Part shown: positions 8,610-15,810 of the stretch, in pieces
Position numbering within the stretch: position 1 is the stretch's first letter
Layout of the letters: the number at the start of each line of letters is the position of its first letter
Assembly: GCA_002385605.1 (NCBI GenBank)
Contig: DGDU01000013.1
Span: forward strand, 45,894-86,182
From: Christensenella sp. UBA3944
Lineage (GTDB): Bacteria; Bacillota; Clostridia; Christensenellales; DTU072
Reading direction: 5' to 3'
Length of the DNA stretch: 40,289 bases
The notes under the pieces: generated by a model
The model's input: the letters and a program-made list of their open reading frames with translations, nothing else
Database searches by the model: none
What the model was told of the DNA's origin: nothing
Made by a program: the position numbers and the translations under genes

Positions 8610-8650
8610 TATAAAGGCAATTTATCTGAGAAATAGCTTTTTTGATATGC

Positions 8651-8669
8651 TGCGGAAGGGCTTTCCGCA
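8651..8669 (+). other. Leader hairpin before the alpha-mannosidase
   Basis: TGCGGAA (8651-8657) pairs with TTCCGCA (8663-8669) around the loop GGGCT. No U tract follows, so it is not a terminator. It ends six bases before the AAGGAGA ribosome site. It could be an operator or an mRNA-stabilising stem; nothing distinguishes these. Confidence 0.45.
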
Positions 8670-8687
8670 TTAACATAAGGAGAGAAT

Positions 8688-11639
8688 ATGGATATCGATA
8701 TGAGATTATTAAGATACGGGTTGCTCGCGAAGGAAATGGCCAGAATAAACTGGATAAAAAATAAAGCCGTAACCAGAATCGGCTACCTTAACGCCGAATA
8801 TATGTACGACAAAGAGCCGATCCCCTTCGAGGAGAGGCTTACCCGCCCCATGAAACCCATTTCGGTGGGCAGCGTGTGGTGCAACGAGTCCTACGGCTGC
8901 AGCTGGTTCCGCTTCAGGGGCAGGGTGCCCGAATCTGCCAAAGGCAAGCATGTTGCCCTTCTTATTAACATCGGCGGAGAGGGCTGCGTCTTCGATAAGG
9001 ACGGAAACCCCGTGGCGGGCATTACAAACATACACGCCCTGGAGATTTTCCACCTCGGCAAAGGCAAAAAGGTTGTGGAAGTATCCAATTCCGCCGAGGG
9101 CGGCGAGGAAATCGATATCTGGGTCGAGGGCGGAAGCAACCGCCTGCCCACAAGCTGGTGGAAAAAAGCTATCCTGAGGCAAACGGATATTGTCGCCCTC
9201 CGCGACGATATGGTGGAATTATATTACGATTACATGGTGCTCGCCATGCACAAGCTCAACTACCGCACGGGGGACCCCAAACTCGCTAGCATAAAGAAGG
9301 CGCTTTGCGAGGCTTTCAAAGCGGCTAAGAAGCTTACCCCCGACGCCATACAGCAAGCGAGGGGCATAATTGCCGCCGAGCTTAAGAACGGCGAGGTTTT
9401 GCCCTACACCGCTTACGCGACCGGACACGGGCACCTAGACCTTGCCTGGCTTTGGCCCGTAAGGGAAACAAAGCGCAAGGCATGCCGCACCTTCATAAAC
9501 CAGCTTAACAACATCGAAAAGCACGAGGGCTATGTGTACGGCGCCAGCCAGCCCCAGCAGTTTGCATGGATGGAAGAAAGGCACCCCGAGCTGTTTGCGA
9601 GAATCAAAAAGGCCGTCGAAGAGGGAAGCATAGAGCTTCAGGGCGGCATGTGGGTCGAGTGCGACACCAACCTGACCTCGGGCGAATCGCTTATAAGGCA
9701 GAACCTGTACGGAAAAAAGTACTGGAAGGAAAAGTTCGGCCTGGATATGGATTTCTGCTGGCTGCCCGATGTGTTCGGCTTTTCGGGTAACCTTCCACAG
9801 ATTCTTAAAAAGTGCGGGATGAAATACTTCCTTACCATAAAACTTAGCTGGAACGAGCACAACAAGTTCCCGCACAAGTCCTTTATCTGGGAAGGCATAG
9901 ACGGCAGCAGCGTGCTTGTGCATATGCCCCCCGAAAATAACTATAACGGCTTCGCTTCGCCAATAACCAACTGGATAGCTTTGGATAACTACCCCGAGAA
10001 GGACAGGATTAATGTATTTTCGGTGCTGTACGGCATAGGCGACGGAGGCGGCGGCCCGAGCGACGGGCACATCCAGCTTATGAAGCGCCAAAACGATGTC
10101 GCGGGGCTTCCCAGAATGATAATGTCGCCTGCCCGCAAGGTGTTTGAGGAGCTCGAGAACTTCCGCGACAAGATGGTTACGGTAAAGGGCGAGTTGTACC
10201 TCGAAAAGCATCAGGGCACCTATACCACCCAATCCAATACCAAGTACTACAACAGGAGAATGGAGTTTAAGCTCCACAATGTGGAGTTTCTTTCGAGAGC
10301 CGCCGAAAAGTTCGGTTGCCCGTATCCCGCCGAGGCATTGGAGAGAATATGGAAGGAAGTGCTTTTGTACCAGTTCCACGATATTATCCCCGGCTCGTCG
10401 ATAGCAAGGGTATATGAGGAGTCCAACGAAAGGTACGCCAAGCTTCTTGCCGAGCTTAACGAGCTTGAGGCAAAGGCGCTTTCGTATCTTACCGACGGCA
10501 AGGCCCCGAGCGCCGTTAACTGCACCCCCTTCGACCAAAGAGAGCTTATCAAAAAGGACGACGCCGTTTATGAGGCAATCGTGCCCGCCTACGGCGCCGC
10601 CGAGCTTATACCCTACGAGGATAAGGGCTGCATGAAAGCGGACGAGGATACTTTGGAGAGCGACCTCTTTATCGTTAAATTCGACCAAAACGGCAATATC
10701 TCCAGCTTGTTCAGCAAGGAGCTCAACAAAGAGTTCTGCGGCGATTACCTCAACAAGCTGAATGTCTACAAAGACAAAAGGATGTTTTACGATGCCTGGG
10801 ATATCGACATCAACTACACCAAGAAGCGCCCCAAGGCTTTCAAGCTGCTGGATTTCAGCTTCAAGGTTTACCCCGGCTTTGCCGTAAGAGAGAATATTTA
10901 TAAGTACAACAAGTCTTCGATAACCCAAAAAGTCATACTGACGCAGGGCAAGCCCGTTATCGACTTCGTGACGACGGTGGACTGGCAGGAAACCCACAGG
11001 ATGCTTCGCGCCGACTTCCGCCCAACCGTGTTCTCCGACGAGGTTACCTGCGAAATCCAGATGGGCAATATCAGAAGAAGCACCCGCAACGCCACCAAGA
11101 TAGAAAAGGCGCAGTTTGAGATTTGCGCCCACAAGTGGATAGACCTAAGCGAAGGCGGCTTCGGCTTCTCGGTGCTTACCGAGGCCAAATACGGCTGGAG
11201 GGTAAAAGACGGCCTCGTTTCATTGAACCTCTTAAGAAGCCCGATGTACCCCGCCGTGGACGCCGATAAGGGTACCCATACTATAAAATATTCGATACAC
11301 CCGCACGCCGGCGAGTACTACGAGGGCGATACAATCAAGCTTGCTTACAGCCTCAATAACCCGCTTATCGTGTGCGACAAGACGGTAAAACTTGAGCCTT
11401 ACGCAAAGGCGGATAAAGAAAATGTCGTTGTAGAAACGATTAAGCGCGCCGAGAGCGGAGAGGGCACCGTGATCAGGCTTTACGAGAGCATGGGACAGGA
11501 GGCGGAAGCCGGCCTTGCCCTTAGCGAAAGCTATGAGAAGGCCTATGAAACCGATATGCTTGAGAATATAATAGGCGAGATCAGCCTCGGAAACCTCAGG
11601 TTCGAGCCCTTCGAAATAAAGACGATTCTCGTAAAGTAA
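8688..11639 (+). CDS. Glycoside hydrolase family 38 alpha-mannosidase
   Basis: 983 residues, normal for a full-length GH38 enzyme. The N-terminal 230 residues are a beta-rich domain of the type found in MAN2C1-like bacterial enzymes. The catalytic domain begins at ATGHGHLDLAWLWP, where His249 and Asp251 are expected zinc ligands and WLWP is characteristic. The nucleophile Asp361 lies in CWLPDVFGFSGNLPQ. The sequences LYQFHDIIPGSS and the long beta-sandwich C-terminus also fit the family. There is no signal peptide, so it is probably cytoplasmic and acts on imported manno-oligosaccharides. A good ribosome site (AAGGAGAG) precedes the ATG, and the gene is monocistronic with its own promoter and terminator. 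Linkage specificity cannot be read from the sequence. Confidence 0.93.
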   Translation: MDIDMRLLRYGLLAKEMARINWIKNKAVTRIGYLNAEYMYDKEPIPFEERLTRPMKPISVGSVWCNESYGCSWFRFRGRVPESAKGKHVALLINIGGEGCVFDKDGNPVAGITNIHALEIFHLGKGKKVVEVSNSAEGGEEIDIWVEGGSNRLPTSWWKKAILRQTDIVALRDDMVELYYDYMVLAMHKLNYRTGDPKLASIKKALCEAFKAAKKLTPDAIQQARGIIAAELKNGEVLPYTAYATGHGHLDLAWLWPVRETKRKACRTFINQLNNIEKHEGYVYGASQPQQFAWMEERHPELFARIKKAVEEGSIELQGGMWVECDTNLTSGESLIRQNLYGKKYWKEKFGLDMDFCWLPDVFGFSGNLPQILKKCGMKYFLTIKLSWNEHNKFPHKSFIWEGIDGSSVLVHMPPENNYNGFASPITNWIALDNYPEKDRINVFSVLYGIGDGGGGPSDGHIQLMKRQNDVAGLPRMIMSPARKVFEELENFRDKMVTVKGELYLEKHQGTYTTQSNTKYYNRRMEFKLHNVEFLSRAAEKFGCPYPAEALERIWKEVLLYQFHDIIPGSSIARVYEESNERYAKLLAELNELEAKALSYLTDGKAPSAVNCTPFDQRELIKKDDAVYEAIVPAYGAAELIPYEDKGCMKADEDTLESDLFIVKFDQNGNISSLFSKELNKEFCGDYLNKLNVYKDKRMFYDAWDIDINYTKKRPKAFKLLDFSFKVYPGFAVRENIYKYNKSSITQKVILTQGKPVIDFVTTVDWQETHRMLRADFRPTVFSDEVTCEIQMGNIRRSTRNATKIEKAQFEICAHKWIDLSEGGFGFSVLTEAKYGWRVKDGLVSLNLLRSPMYPAVDADKGTHTIKYSIHPHAGEYYEGDTIKLAYSLNNPLIVCDKTVKLEPYAKADKENVVVETIKRAESGEGTVIRLYESMGQEAEAGLALSESYEKAYETDMLENIIGEISLGNLRFEPFEIKTILVK

Positions 11640-11664
11640 ACAAAAAAATTAGCTTAATTATGCC

Positions 11665-11702
11665 TTGTCCTCCGAATAATTTTTCGGGGGACAATTTTTT
11701 TG
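11665..11702 (+). terminator. Terminator of the alpha-mannosidase gene
   Basis: TTGTCCTCCGA (11665-11675) pairs with TCGGGGGACAA (11684-11694), with one G-U pair, and is followed by a run of T. Confidence 0.9.
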
Positions 11703-11755
11703 CATAAATTTTGCGGAATAGCAACCTTATGACACGAAAGTGTAAAGTTTGCGTA

Positions 11756-11784
11756 TTGACGAGTTGAATTTTGTATTATATAAT
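11756..11784 (+). promoter_or_regulatory. Promoter of the transketolase operon
   Basis: TTGACG (11756-11761) and a perfect TATAAT (11779-11784) are separated by 17 bp. The leader is about 50 bases long and leads to TTAGGAGG. Confidence 0.8.
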
Positions 11785-11843
11785 TTATGCAGAAACTTTC
11801 CGATTCGGTTTTTTCCGACAAAAACATAGTTTAGGAGGTATTT

Positions 11844-12671
11844 ATGTCAAAGCTGTCTATTGATGAACTCAAAGCTAAAGCCAAAGAGCTTAGGACGCTT
11901 ATAATCGACACAACGGTTTGGGCAGGCTCGGGGCACTACGGCGGAGCGTTGAGCAGCGCGGATATCCTGACGGCTCTGTATTTCCGTTTTCTCAATATAG
12001 ATCCCGCAAATCCCGATTGGGACGACAGAGACCGCTTCATCCTTTCCAAAGGGCATTCGGGCATAGGGTTTATACCCTGCCTGCACCTTAGAGGCTATTT
12101 CCCCGTTGACGAACTTAAAAACTTCAACCACTTCATGTCCCCCTTCGGAATGCACCCCGACTGCAAGAAGGTTAAAGGCTGCGACGCCAGCACCGGCTCT
12201 CTCGGGCACGGGCTCCCCATGGGCGTAGGCATGGCCCTGGGCGCAAAAGTGCTTAAGAAGGACTTCAAGACTGTTGTTCTTCTTGGCGACGGCGAATGCA
12301 ACGAGGGTAGCAACTACGAAGCGATGATGGCGGCGTCCCACTACAAGCTTACAAACCTTATCGCCATCGTGGACAGAAACGGCTTCATGATAGACGGCCC
12401 CACCGAAACGGTTATGGGACTTGAGCCCTTCGCCGACAAATGGGAAGCCTTCGGCTGGACGGTATACGAGTGCGACGGGCACAATATGCAGGAGCTTTGC
12501 GACACCCTCGACAAGGCGTGGGCAAACGACACCGGCAAGCCCGTGGCAATTATCGCAAAGACCGTTAAGGGCAAGGGCGTTTCCTTCCTCGAAGGCGATG
12601 TACGCTCCCACTACGGCGCTTTCGACAGCGCACAGGCCGAACAGGCGAAGCAAGACATAGCAAATATGTAA
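11844..12671 (+). CDS. Transketolase, N-terminal (TPP pyrophosphate-binding) subunit
   Basis: 275 residues, corresponding to the first half of a conventional transketolase. The motif SKGHSGIGF and the thiamine diphosphate/Mg site GDG...N (148-153 within LLGDGECNEGSNYEA, followed by IVDRNG) are intact. Split transketolases of this kind are common in Clostridia and archaea. It needs the partner subunit encoded 14 bp downstream to make the active site. Together they move two-carbon units between ketose and aldose phosphates in the non-oxidative pentose phosphate pathway. The ribosome site is AGGAGG before the ATG at 11844. Confidence 0.95.
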   Translation: MSKLSIDELKAKAKELRTLIIDTTVWAGSGHYGGALSSADILTALYFRFLNIDPANPDWDDRDRFILSKGHSGIGFIPCLHLRGYFPVDELKNFNHFMSPFGMHPDCKKVKGCDASTGSLGHGLPMGVGMALGAKVLKKDFKTVVLLGDGECNEGSNYEAMMAASHYKLTNLIAIVDRNGFMIDGPTETVMGLEPFADKWEAFGWTVYECDGHNMQELCDTLDKAWANDTGKPVAIIAKTVKGKGVSFLEGDVRSHYGAFDSAQAEQAKQDIANM

Positions 12672-12685
12672 GGAGGTTTACATCC

Positions 12686-13708
12686 ATGGCAGAAAAGACT
12701 ATCACCGGGACATCCTGGAATGTTTATGACGCTAACACAATGTCCGCCAGAGAAATCTACGGGCGCGTTATGAGAGAGTTGGCAAAAACCAACGATAAAA
12801 TAGTAGGCGTTACCGCCGACCTCGAAAAGTCCACCAATATAGGTATATTCGGCAAGGATTTCCCCGACAGAATGTTTAATGTGGGTATCGCCGAGCAGAA
12901 CCTGTTTGGCGTGGCCGCAGGCCTTGCCAAGGTCGGGCTTATACCCTTTGCCTCCACCTTTGCCGTGTTTGCCGCCCTTCGCGGCGCCGAGCAGGTAAGG
13001 ACGGATATCTGCTACCAGAACCTTCCCGTAAAAATCATAGGCACCCACGGCGGAATCTCCTTCGGACAGGCGGGCTCCACCCACCACTGCACCGAGGATA
13101 TCGCCATAATGAAGTCCTTCCCCAACATGACCGTCATCGTTCCCGCCGACGGCTTCGAGACGGGCAAGGCGGTTGAGGCCTGCCTCGACATACCCGGCCC
13201 CGTTTACATCCGTGTAGGCCGCGGCTTCGAACCTCCCTTCCATAAAGACCACAACTTCGACTTCGAAATCGGCAAGGGCCAGCTTGTTAAAGACGGCACC
13301 GATGTTACCATTATCACCTGCGGCATAGGCGTTCTGCAATCCGTAAACGCCGCTAAAGAGCTGCAGGAAGTTGACGGAATTTCGGTTCGCGTTATCAACA
13401 TCCACACCATCAAGCCCATCGACAAGGAAATCATCCTTAAGGCCGTAAAGGAAACCCGCCGTATCGTAACGGTAGAGGAGCACAGCATAATAGGCGGCCT
13501 TGGCGACTCTGTTGCCGCCGTTATAGCCGAAAGCGGCAAGGGCTGCGCCTTCACTAAGCTGGGCTTAAACGACGAATTCGCCGTCGTCGGCTACCCCGAG
13601 GACCTCTACGCTCACTACAAGCTCGACTCCTCCGGCATCGCCGACAGCATCCGCGCGATAATGGGCAAAGAGTTTGAAGCTGACGAAGATTGGTCGGACG
13701 AAGTCTAA
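12686..13708 (+). CDS. Transketolase, C-terminal (pyrimidine-binding) subunit
   Basis: 340 residues, slightly longer than the usual 305-315 owing to a 12-20-residue N-terminal leader and an acidic C-terminal tail ending in EADEDWSDEV. The glutamate that activates thiamine diphosphate is in NVGIAEQNLFG (Glu70). Pyrimidine-domain motifs GTHGGISFGQAGSTHH and IMKSFPNMTVIVPAD are present, and the last 120 residues form the transketolase C-terminal domain. AGGAGG overlaps the stop codon of the N-subunit gene, consistent with coupled translation. Confidence 0.95.
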   Translation: MAEKTITGTSWNVYDANTMSAREIYGRVMRELAKTNDKIVGVTADLEKSTNIGIFGKDFPDRMFNVGIAEQNLFGVAAGLAKVGLIPFASTFAVFAALRGAEQVRTDICYQNLPVKIIGTHGGISFGQAGSTHHCTEDIAIMKSFPNMTVIVPADGFETGKAVEACLDIPGPVYIRVGRGFEPPFHKDHNFDFEIGKGQLVKDGTDVTIITCGIGVLQSVNAAKELQEVDGISVRVINIHTIKPIDKEIILKAVKETRRIVTVEEHSIIGGLGDSVAAVIAESGKGCAFTKLGLNDEFAVVGYPEDLYAHYKLDSSGIADSIRAIMGKEFEADEDWSDEV

Positions 13709-13738
13709 GGCTCCGTCTTTGGCCAGAAGGAGTTTGAG

Positions 13739-14575
13739 ATGAAAGCAACCGAACAAGATATTTTAGTCGCAAAACTATTCTATATAGCGGCGTTTCCCGT
13801 TCTTAAGGTGGTAATCCAGGAGGACGAAGCCATTCGCAAGAAATGGGAAAATGTCAAAGGGGTAGTGCAATTCCGCGCCAAGGACGAGGGCGGCGACCTT
13901 GTCTGCCACCTGATTTTCGACAACCTCGACCTCAAGGTAGTGCAGGGCGAGTACGCCGAAAAACCCGACATCGAGTTCACTTTCTCTTCCGTAAAGAAGA
14001 TGAACATAATGTTCAAGGGCGGCCCCGCTGTGCCCGACATCGGCTCTCTCCTTAAGAGCCTTGCCTCCAACCCCTCGCTTACCCTTAACACGCTTATGGC
14101 GCTTATGAAGCTTAAGCTCATGCTTCCCACCGCTAAGCTTAAGAACGATACCCAGAAGTACCTTAAGGTTAAGCTGTCGCTGTATATGATAACCACCGCT
14201 CTCTCGACCGCCAACAAGCTTGGCTGGGAGGGTATCTCCAGATGGACGATACAGCCCGACCGCATCTATCAGTTTGCCGTCGGCGACCTCGAAAATCCCA
14301 CCGTTGCCTGCTACCTCAGGGTAAAAGCGGGCACAAAACCCGACGGGACGAGGTTTGGAAACAGCAAGGCAGGGCGCGGAATGTACGAGCGTAAATCGCC
14401 TTTTGTGCTCTTCCACTTCAGGGATATAGACGGAGCGTTGAATGTGCTTCTTAAGAAGTACGGCTTTGTCGAATCCGCCGAGAGAGGGGATGTACAGGTT
14501 ATCGGCTCGCCCGAATACGGCGCGCAGTTAAACGACATTATGGCGATACTGCAGGATATGCTAACAAAGATTTAA
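13739..14575 (+). CDS. SCP2-like domain protein of unknown function
   Basis: 278 residues with no signal peptide or obvious membrane helix. Residues about 35-125 have the pattern of an SCP2 sterol-carrier-like fold: GVVQFRAKDEGGDLVCHL, EKPDIEFTFSS, then a short helix before MFKGGPAVPDIGSLL. The remaining 150 residues (YERKSPFVLFHFRD, ALNVLLKKYGFVESA) are not recognised. It follows the transketolase genes by 30 bp with its own AAGGAG site and lies before their shared terminator, so it is very likely co-transcribed. A link to transketolase function is only contextual. The SCP2 call is from eye-reading the strand pattern and needs a profile search. Confidence 0.65.
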   Translation: MKATEQDILVAKLFYIAAFPVLKVVIQEDEAIRKKWENVKGVVQFRAKDEGGDLVCHLIFDNLDLKVVQGEYAEKPDIEFTFSSVKKMNIMFKGGPAVPDIGSLLKSLASNPSLTLNTLMALMKLKLMLPTAKLKNDTQKYLKVKLSLYMITTALSTANKLGWEGISRWTIQPDRIYQFAVGDLENPTVACYLRVKAGTKPDGTRFGNSKAGRGMYERKSPFVLFHFRDIDGALNVLLKKYGFVESAERGDVQVIGSPEYGAQLNDIMAILQDMLTKI

Positions 14576-14591
14576 GCCAAAACAGCATAAT

Positions 14592-14624
14592 AAAAAAAGA
14601 GGCTCGCAAAAAGCCTCTTTTTTT
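14592..14624 (+). terminator. Terminator of the transketolase operon
   Basis: A 13-pair stem, seven A residues plus GAGGCT (14592-14604) with AGCCTC plus seven T residues (14612-14624), surrounds the loop CGCAAAA. The A and T arms let it work in both directions. Confidence 0.9.
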
Positions 14625-14640
14625 ATGTTTGAAATTATGT

Positions 14641-14879
14641 TTAGCCTAATATATAGTCGGTTGTGATAAAGTCCGCGCCCTTCTCTATAAATCTTTGGGC
14701 TTCGGCTTTGTCGTTTATTGTCCACACATTTACATAGCGGTTACCGAAGGGGTGAACGAAGCCCCGGGCTGGGGTTTTGCCGACGCCGAAAGCCCGACAA
14801 CAACGCCCCCGAAAGCCAAAGACAAAGTTAATATAAAAAGAGTTACAGCCGCAATGATGTTTCTTAAATTAATCTTCAT
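14641..14879 (-). pseudogene. Collapsed membrane-anchored glycerophosphodiester phosphodiesterase remnant
   Basis: On the minus strand an ATG at 14877-14879 starts a signal/anchor-like peptide (MKINLRNII, then a hydrophobic run of about 25 residues, then SASAKPQPG), which stops after 49 residues at 14730. In another frame the region ending at 14641-14643 encodes a typical GDPD C-terminus: NRYVNVWTINDKAEA, then GADFITTDYILG and a stop. The roughly 230 residues of catalytic TIM barrel expected between them, including the N-terminal HRG motif, are absent. The simplest reading is an internal deletion with a frameshift. The N-terminal part could belong to something else, since signal anchors are not diagnostic. 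A GAGG ribosome-like site and an extended -10 remain upstream. Confidence 0.7.
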
Positions 14880-14895
14880 ATTCCGCCTCAAAGAG

Positions 14896-14904
14896 ATTAT
14901 ATCA
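14896..14904 (-). promoter_or_regulatory. Extended -10 element before the GDPD remnant
   Basis: TGATATAAT on the minus strand matches an extended -10 (TGnTATAAT). No good -35 was seen at the right distance. It suggests the remnant may still be transcribed. Confidence 0.45.
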
Positions 14905-14952
14905 CAGCCTTGGCGCAAGCTGCATATTTTGCCATCAAAAAATAAACCAACC

Positions 14953-14981
14953 TTGACACAATGGTAATTATATTGTAATAT
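14953..14981 (+). promoter_or_regulatory. Promoter of the 172-residue beta-rich protein gene
   Basis: A perfect TTGACA (14953-14958) and TAATAT (14976-14981) are 17 bp apart, just upstream of the start codon at 15009. Confidence 0.75.
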
Positions 14982-15008
14982 ATTTTCATTACTGTATGAG
15001 AGGCTGAT

Positions 15009-15527
15009 ATGGTTATAAAGCTGCTCAAAAAAATAAACAAAAGCCCCGAGGATGTCGCGATTTTATCGCCCATCAACGAACTTATATGCAAGGTCGCTTG
15101 CTTAGACGGCGGGTATTACCTCTATAACAAAACGGGCGATCAGATTGCCCAGATTATATTTGAGGGTAATACGGCGTATCTGTCGGTTTCAAGCCCCGTG
15201 CCCGTATTTCCCGCGTCCATAAAGATGGTTTATGAGGGCGGATATTTTGCCTTCCCGCCTATGGAAGTTGCCGCTTCCGACCGCGAGATTATCGCGAACA
15301 TTAAGAATAAAAAAGACCTCGAGCTGTTCAGCCTGAGGGGCGACCCCGCGGGGTATTCCTACGATGTCTATCTGGGCAACAAGGTGTATTCCAATGTCGT
15401 TCCTTCGTCGACCGACAAAAAATACTACCTTATGCGCCTCGCAAAAGACGCCAACCTGCTTAAGGCCTTGCTGATATCGCTTGCCATAGATTACTACGCC
15501 GGCGAGGCTGTACCCAACGCAAAATAA
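15009..15527 (+). CDS. Unrecognised protein, possibly tubby-C/LURP-one-like
   Basis: 172 residues, no signal peptide, predicted to be mostly beta strand with a C-terminal hydrophobic helix (NLLKALLISLAIDYYAGEA). The pattern YYLYNKTGDQIAQIIFEG, then a strand-rich middle, then YYLMRLAKDANLLKALLISLAID recalls the closed beta-barrel with a central C-terminal helix of the LURP-one/tubby-C superfamily. It resembles the clearer member at 23610-24086 in size and in its ending (ALLISLAIDYY compared with LILAIAIVLDRLY). The ribosome site is GAGAGG. The gene is monocistronic with its own promoter and terminator. Function unknown. Confidence 0.7.
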   Translation: MVIKLLKKINKSPEDVAILSPINELICKVACLDGGYYLYNKTGDQIAQIIFEGNTAYLSVSSPVPVFPASIKMVYEGGYFAFPPMEVAASDREIIANIKNKKDLELFSLRGDPAGYSYDVYLGNKVYSNVVPSSTDKKYYLMRLAKDANLLKALLISLAIDYYAGEAVPNAK

Positions 15528-15552
15528 ATGACACTTCTTATTAATACCTCAG

Positions 15553-15584
15553 ACGGGCTGCCGATGGTTGCCCGTTTATTTGTT
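15553..15584 (+). terminator. Terminator after the 172-residue protein gene
   Basis: ACGGGC (15553-15558) pairs with GCCCGT (15570-15575), and inner CC/GG pairs are possible. It is followed by TTATTTGTT. It overlaps the 3' end of the small minus-strand frame ending at 15576. Confidence 0.6.
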
Positions 15585-15710
15585 GGGGTTATCGGGCGGG
15601 TAAAGCTCGCTTCGGACATTGGAATCCTTTAGCGACATTATGCGGTTTGCCCTGTCTATCTCGCGGCGGATGAGGGCTTCTTTGGGGACTTGGTTTTTCT
15701 TCTTTTTCAT
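15576..15710 (-). CDS. Possible small basic protein, 44 residues
   Basis: A minus-strand frame from ATG (15708-15710) to TAA (15576-15578) encodes a 44-residue peptide. It starts MKKKKNQVPKEALIRREIDR and ends in SELYPPDNPNK. The charged amphipathic helix followed by a short polar tail looks like a genuine small protein rather than noise, and it fills the otherwise empty gap between two genes. Against it, no Shine-Dalgarno sequence is visible upstream and no clear promoter was found. The family is not recognised. Confidence 0.4.
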   Translation of the reverse strand: MKKKKNQVPKEALIRREIDRANRIMSLKDSNVRSELYPPDNPNK

Positions 15711-15767
15711 ACGGTTAGGATATGCAAAAAAGCCTTAGTTAAAAGTATGATTTGAGGGTTACACAAT

Positions 15768-15797
15768 AAAAAAAAGAACGCCCACAGGGGGCGTTCT
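15768..15797 (-). terminator. Terminator of glutamine synthetase III gene
   Basis: AGAACGCCC (15775-15783) pairs with GGGCGTTCT (15789-15797). On the minus strand it is followed by eight U residues (15768-15775), 14 bases after the glnN stop codon. Confidence 0.9.
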
Positions 15798-15810
15798 CTT
15801 TTTTGTATTG

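Noticed and set aside
9435..11132. A 565-residue minus-strand reading frame opposite the alpha-mannosidase
   Set aside because: Its length results from the codon bias of the GH38 gene on the other strand. No domain was recognised, and the GH38 motifs on the plus strand are unambiguous.
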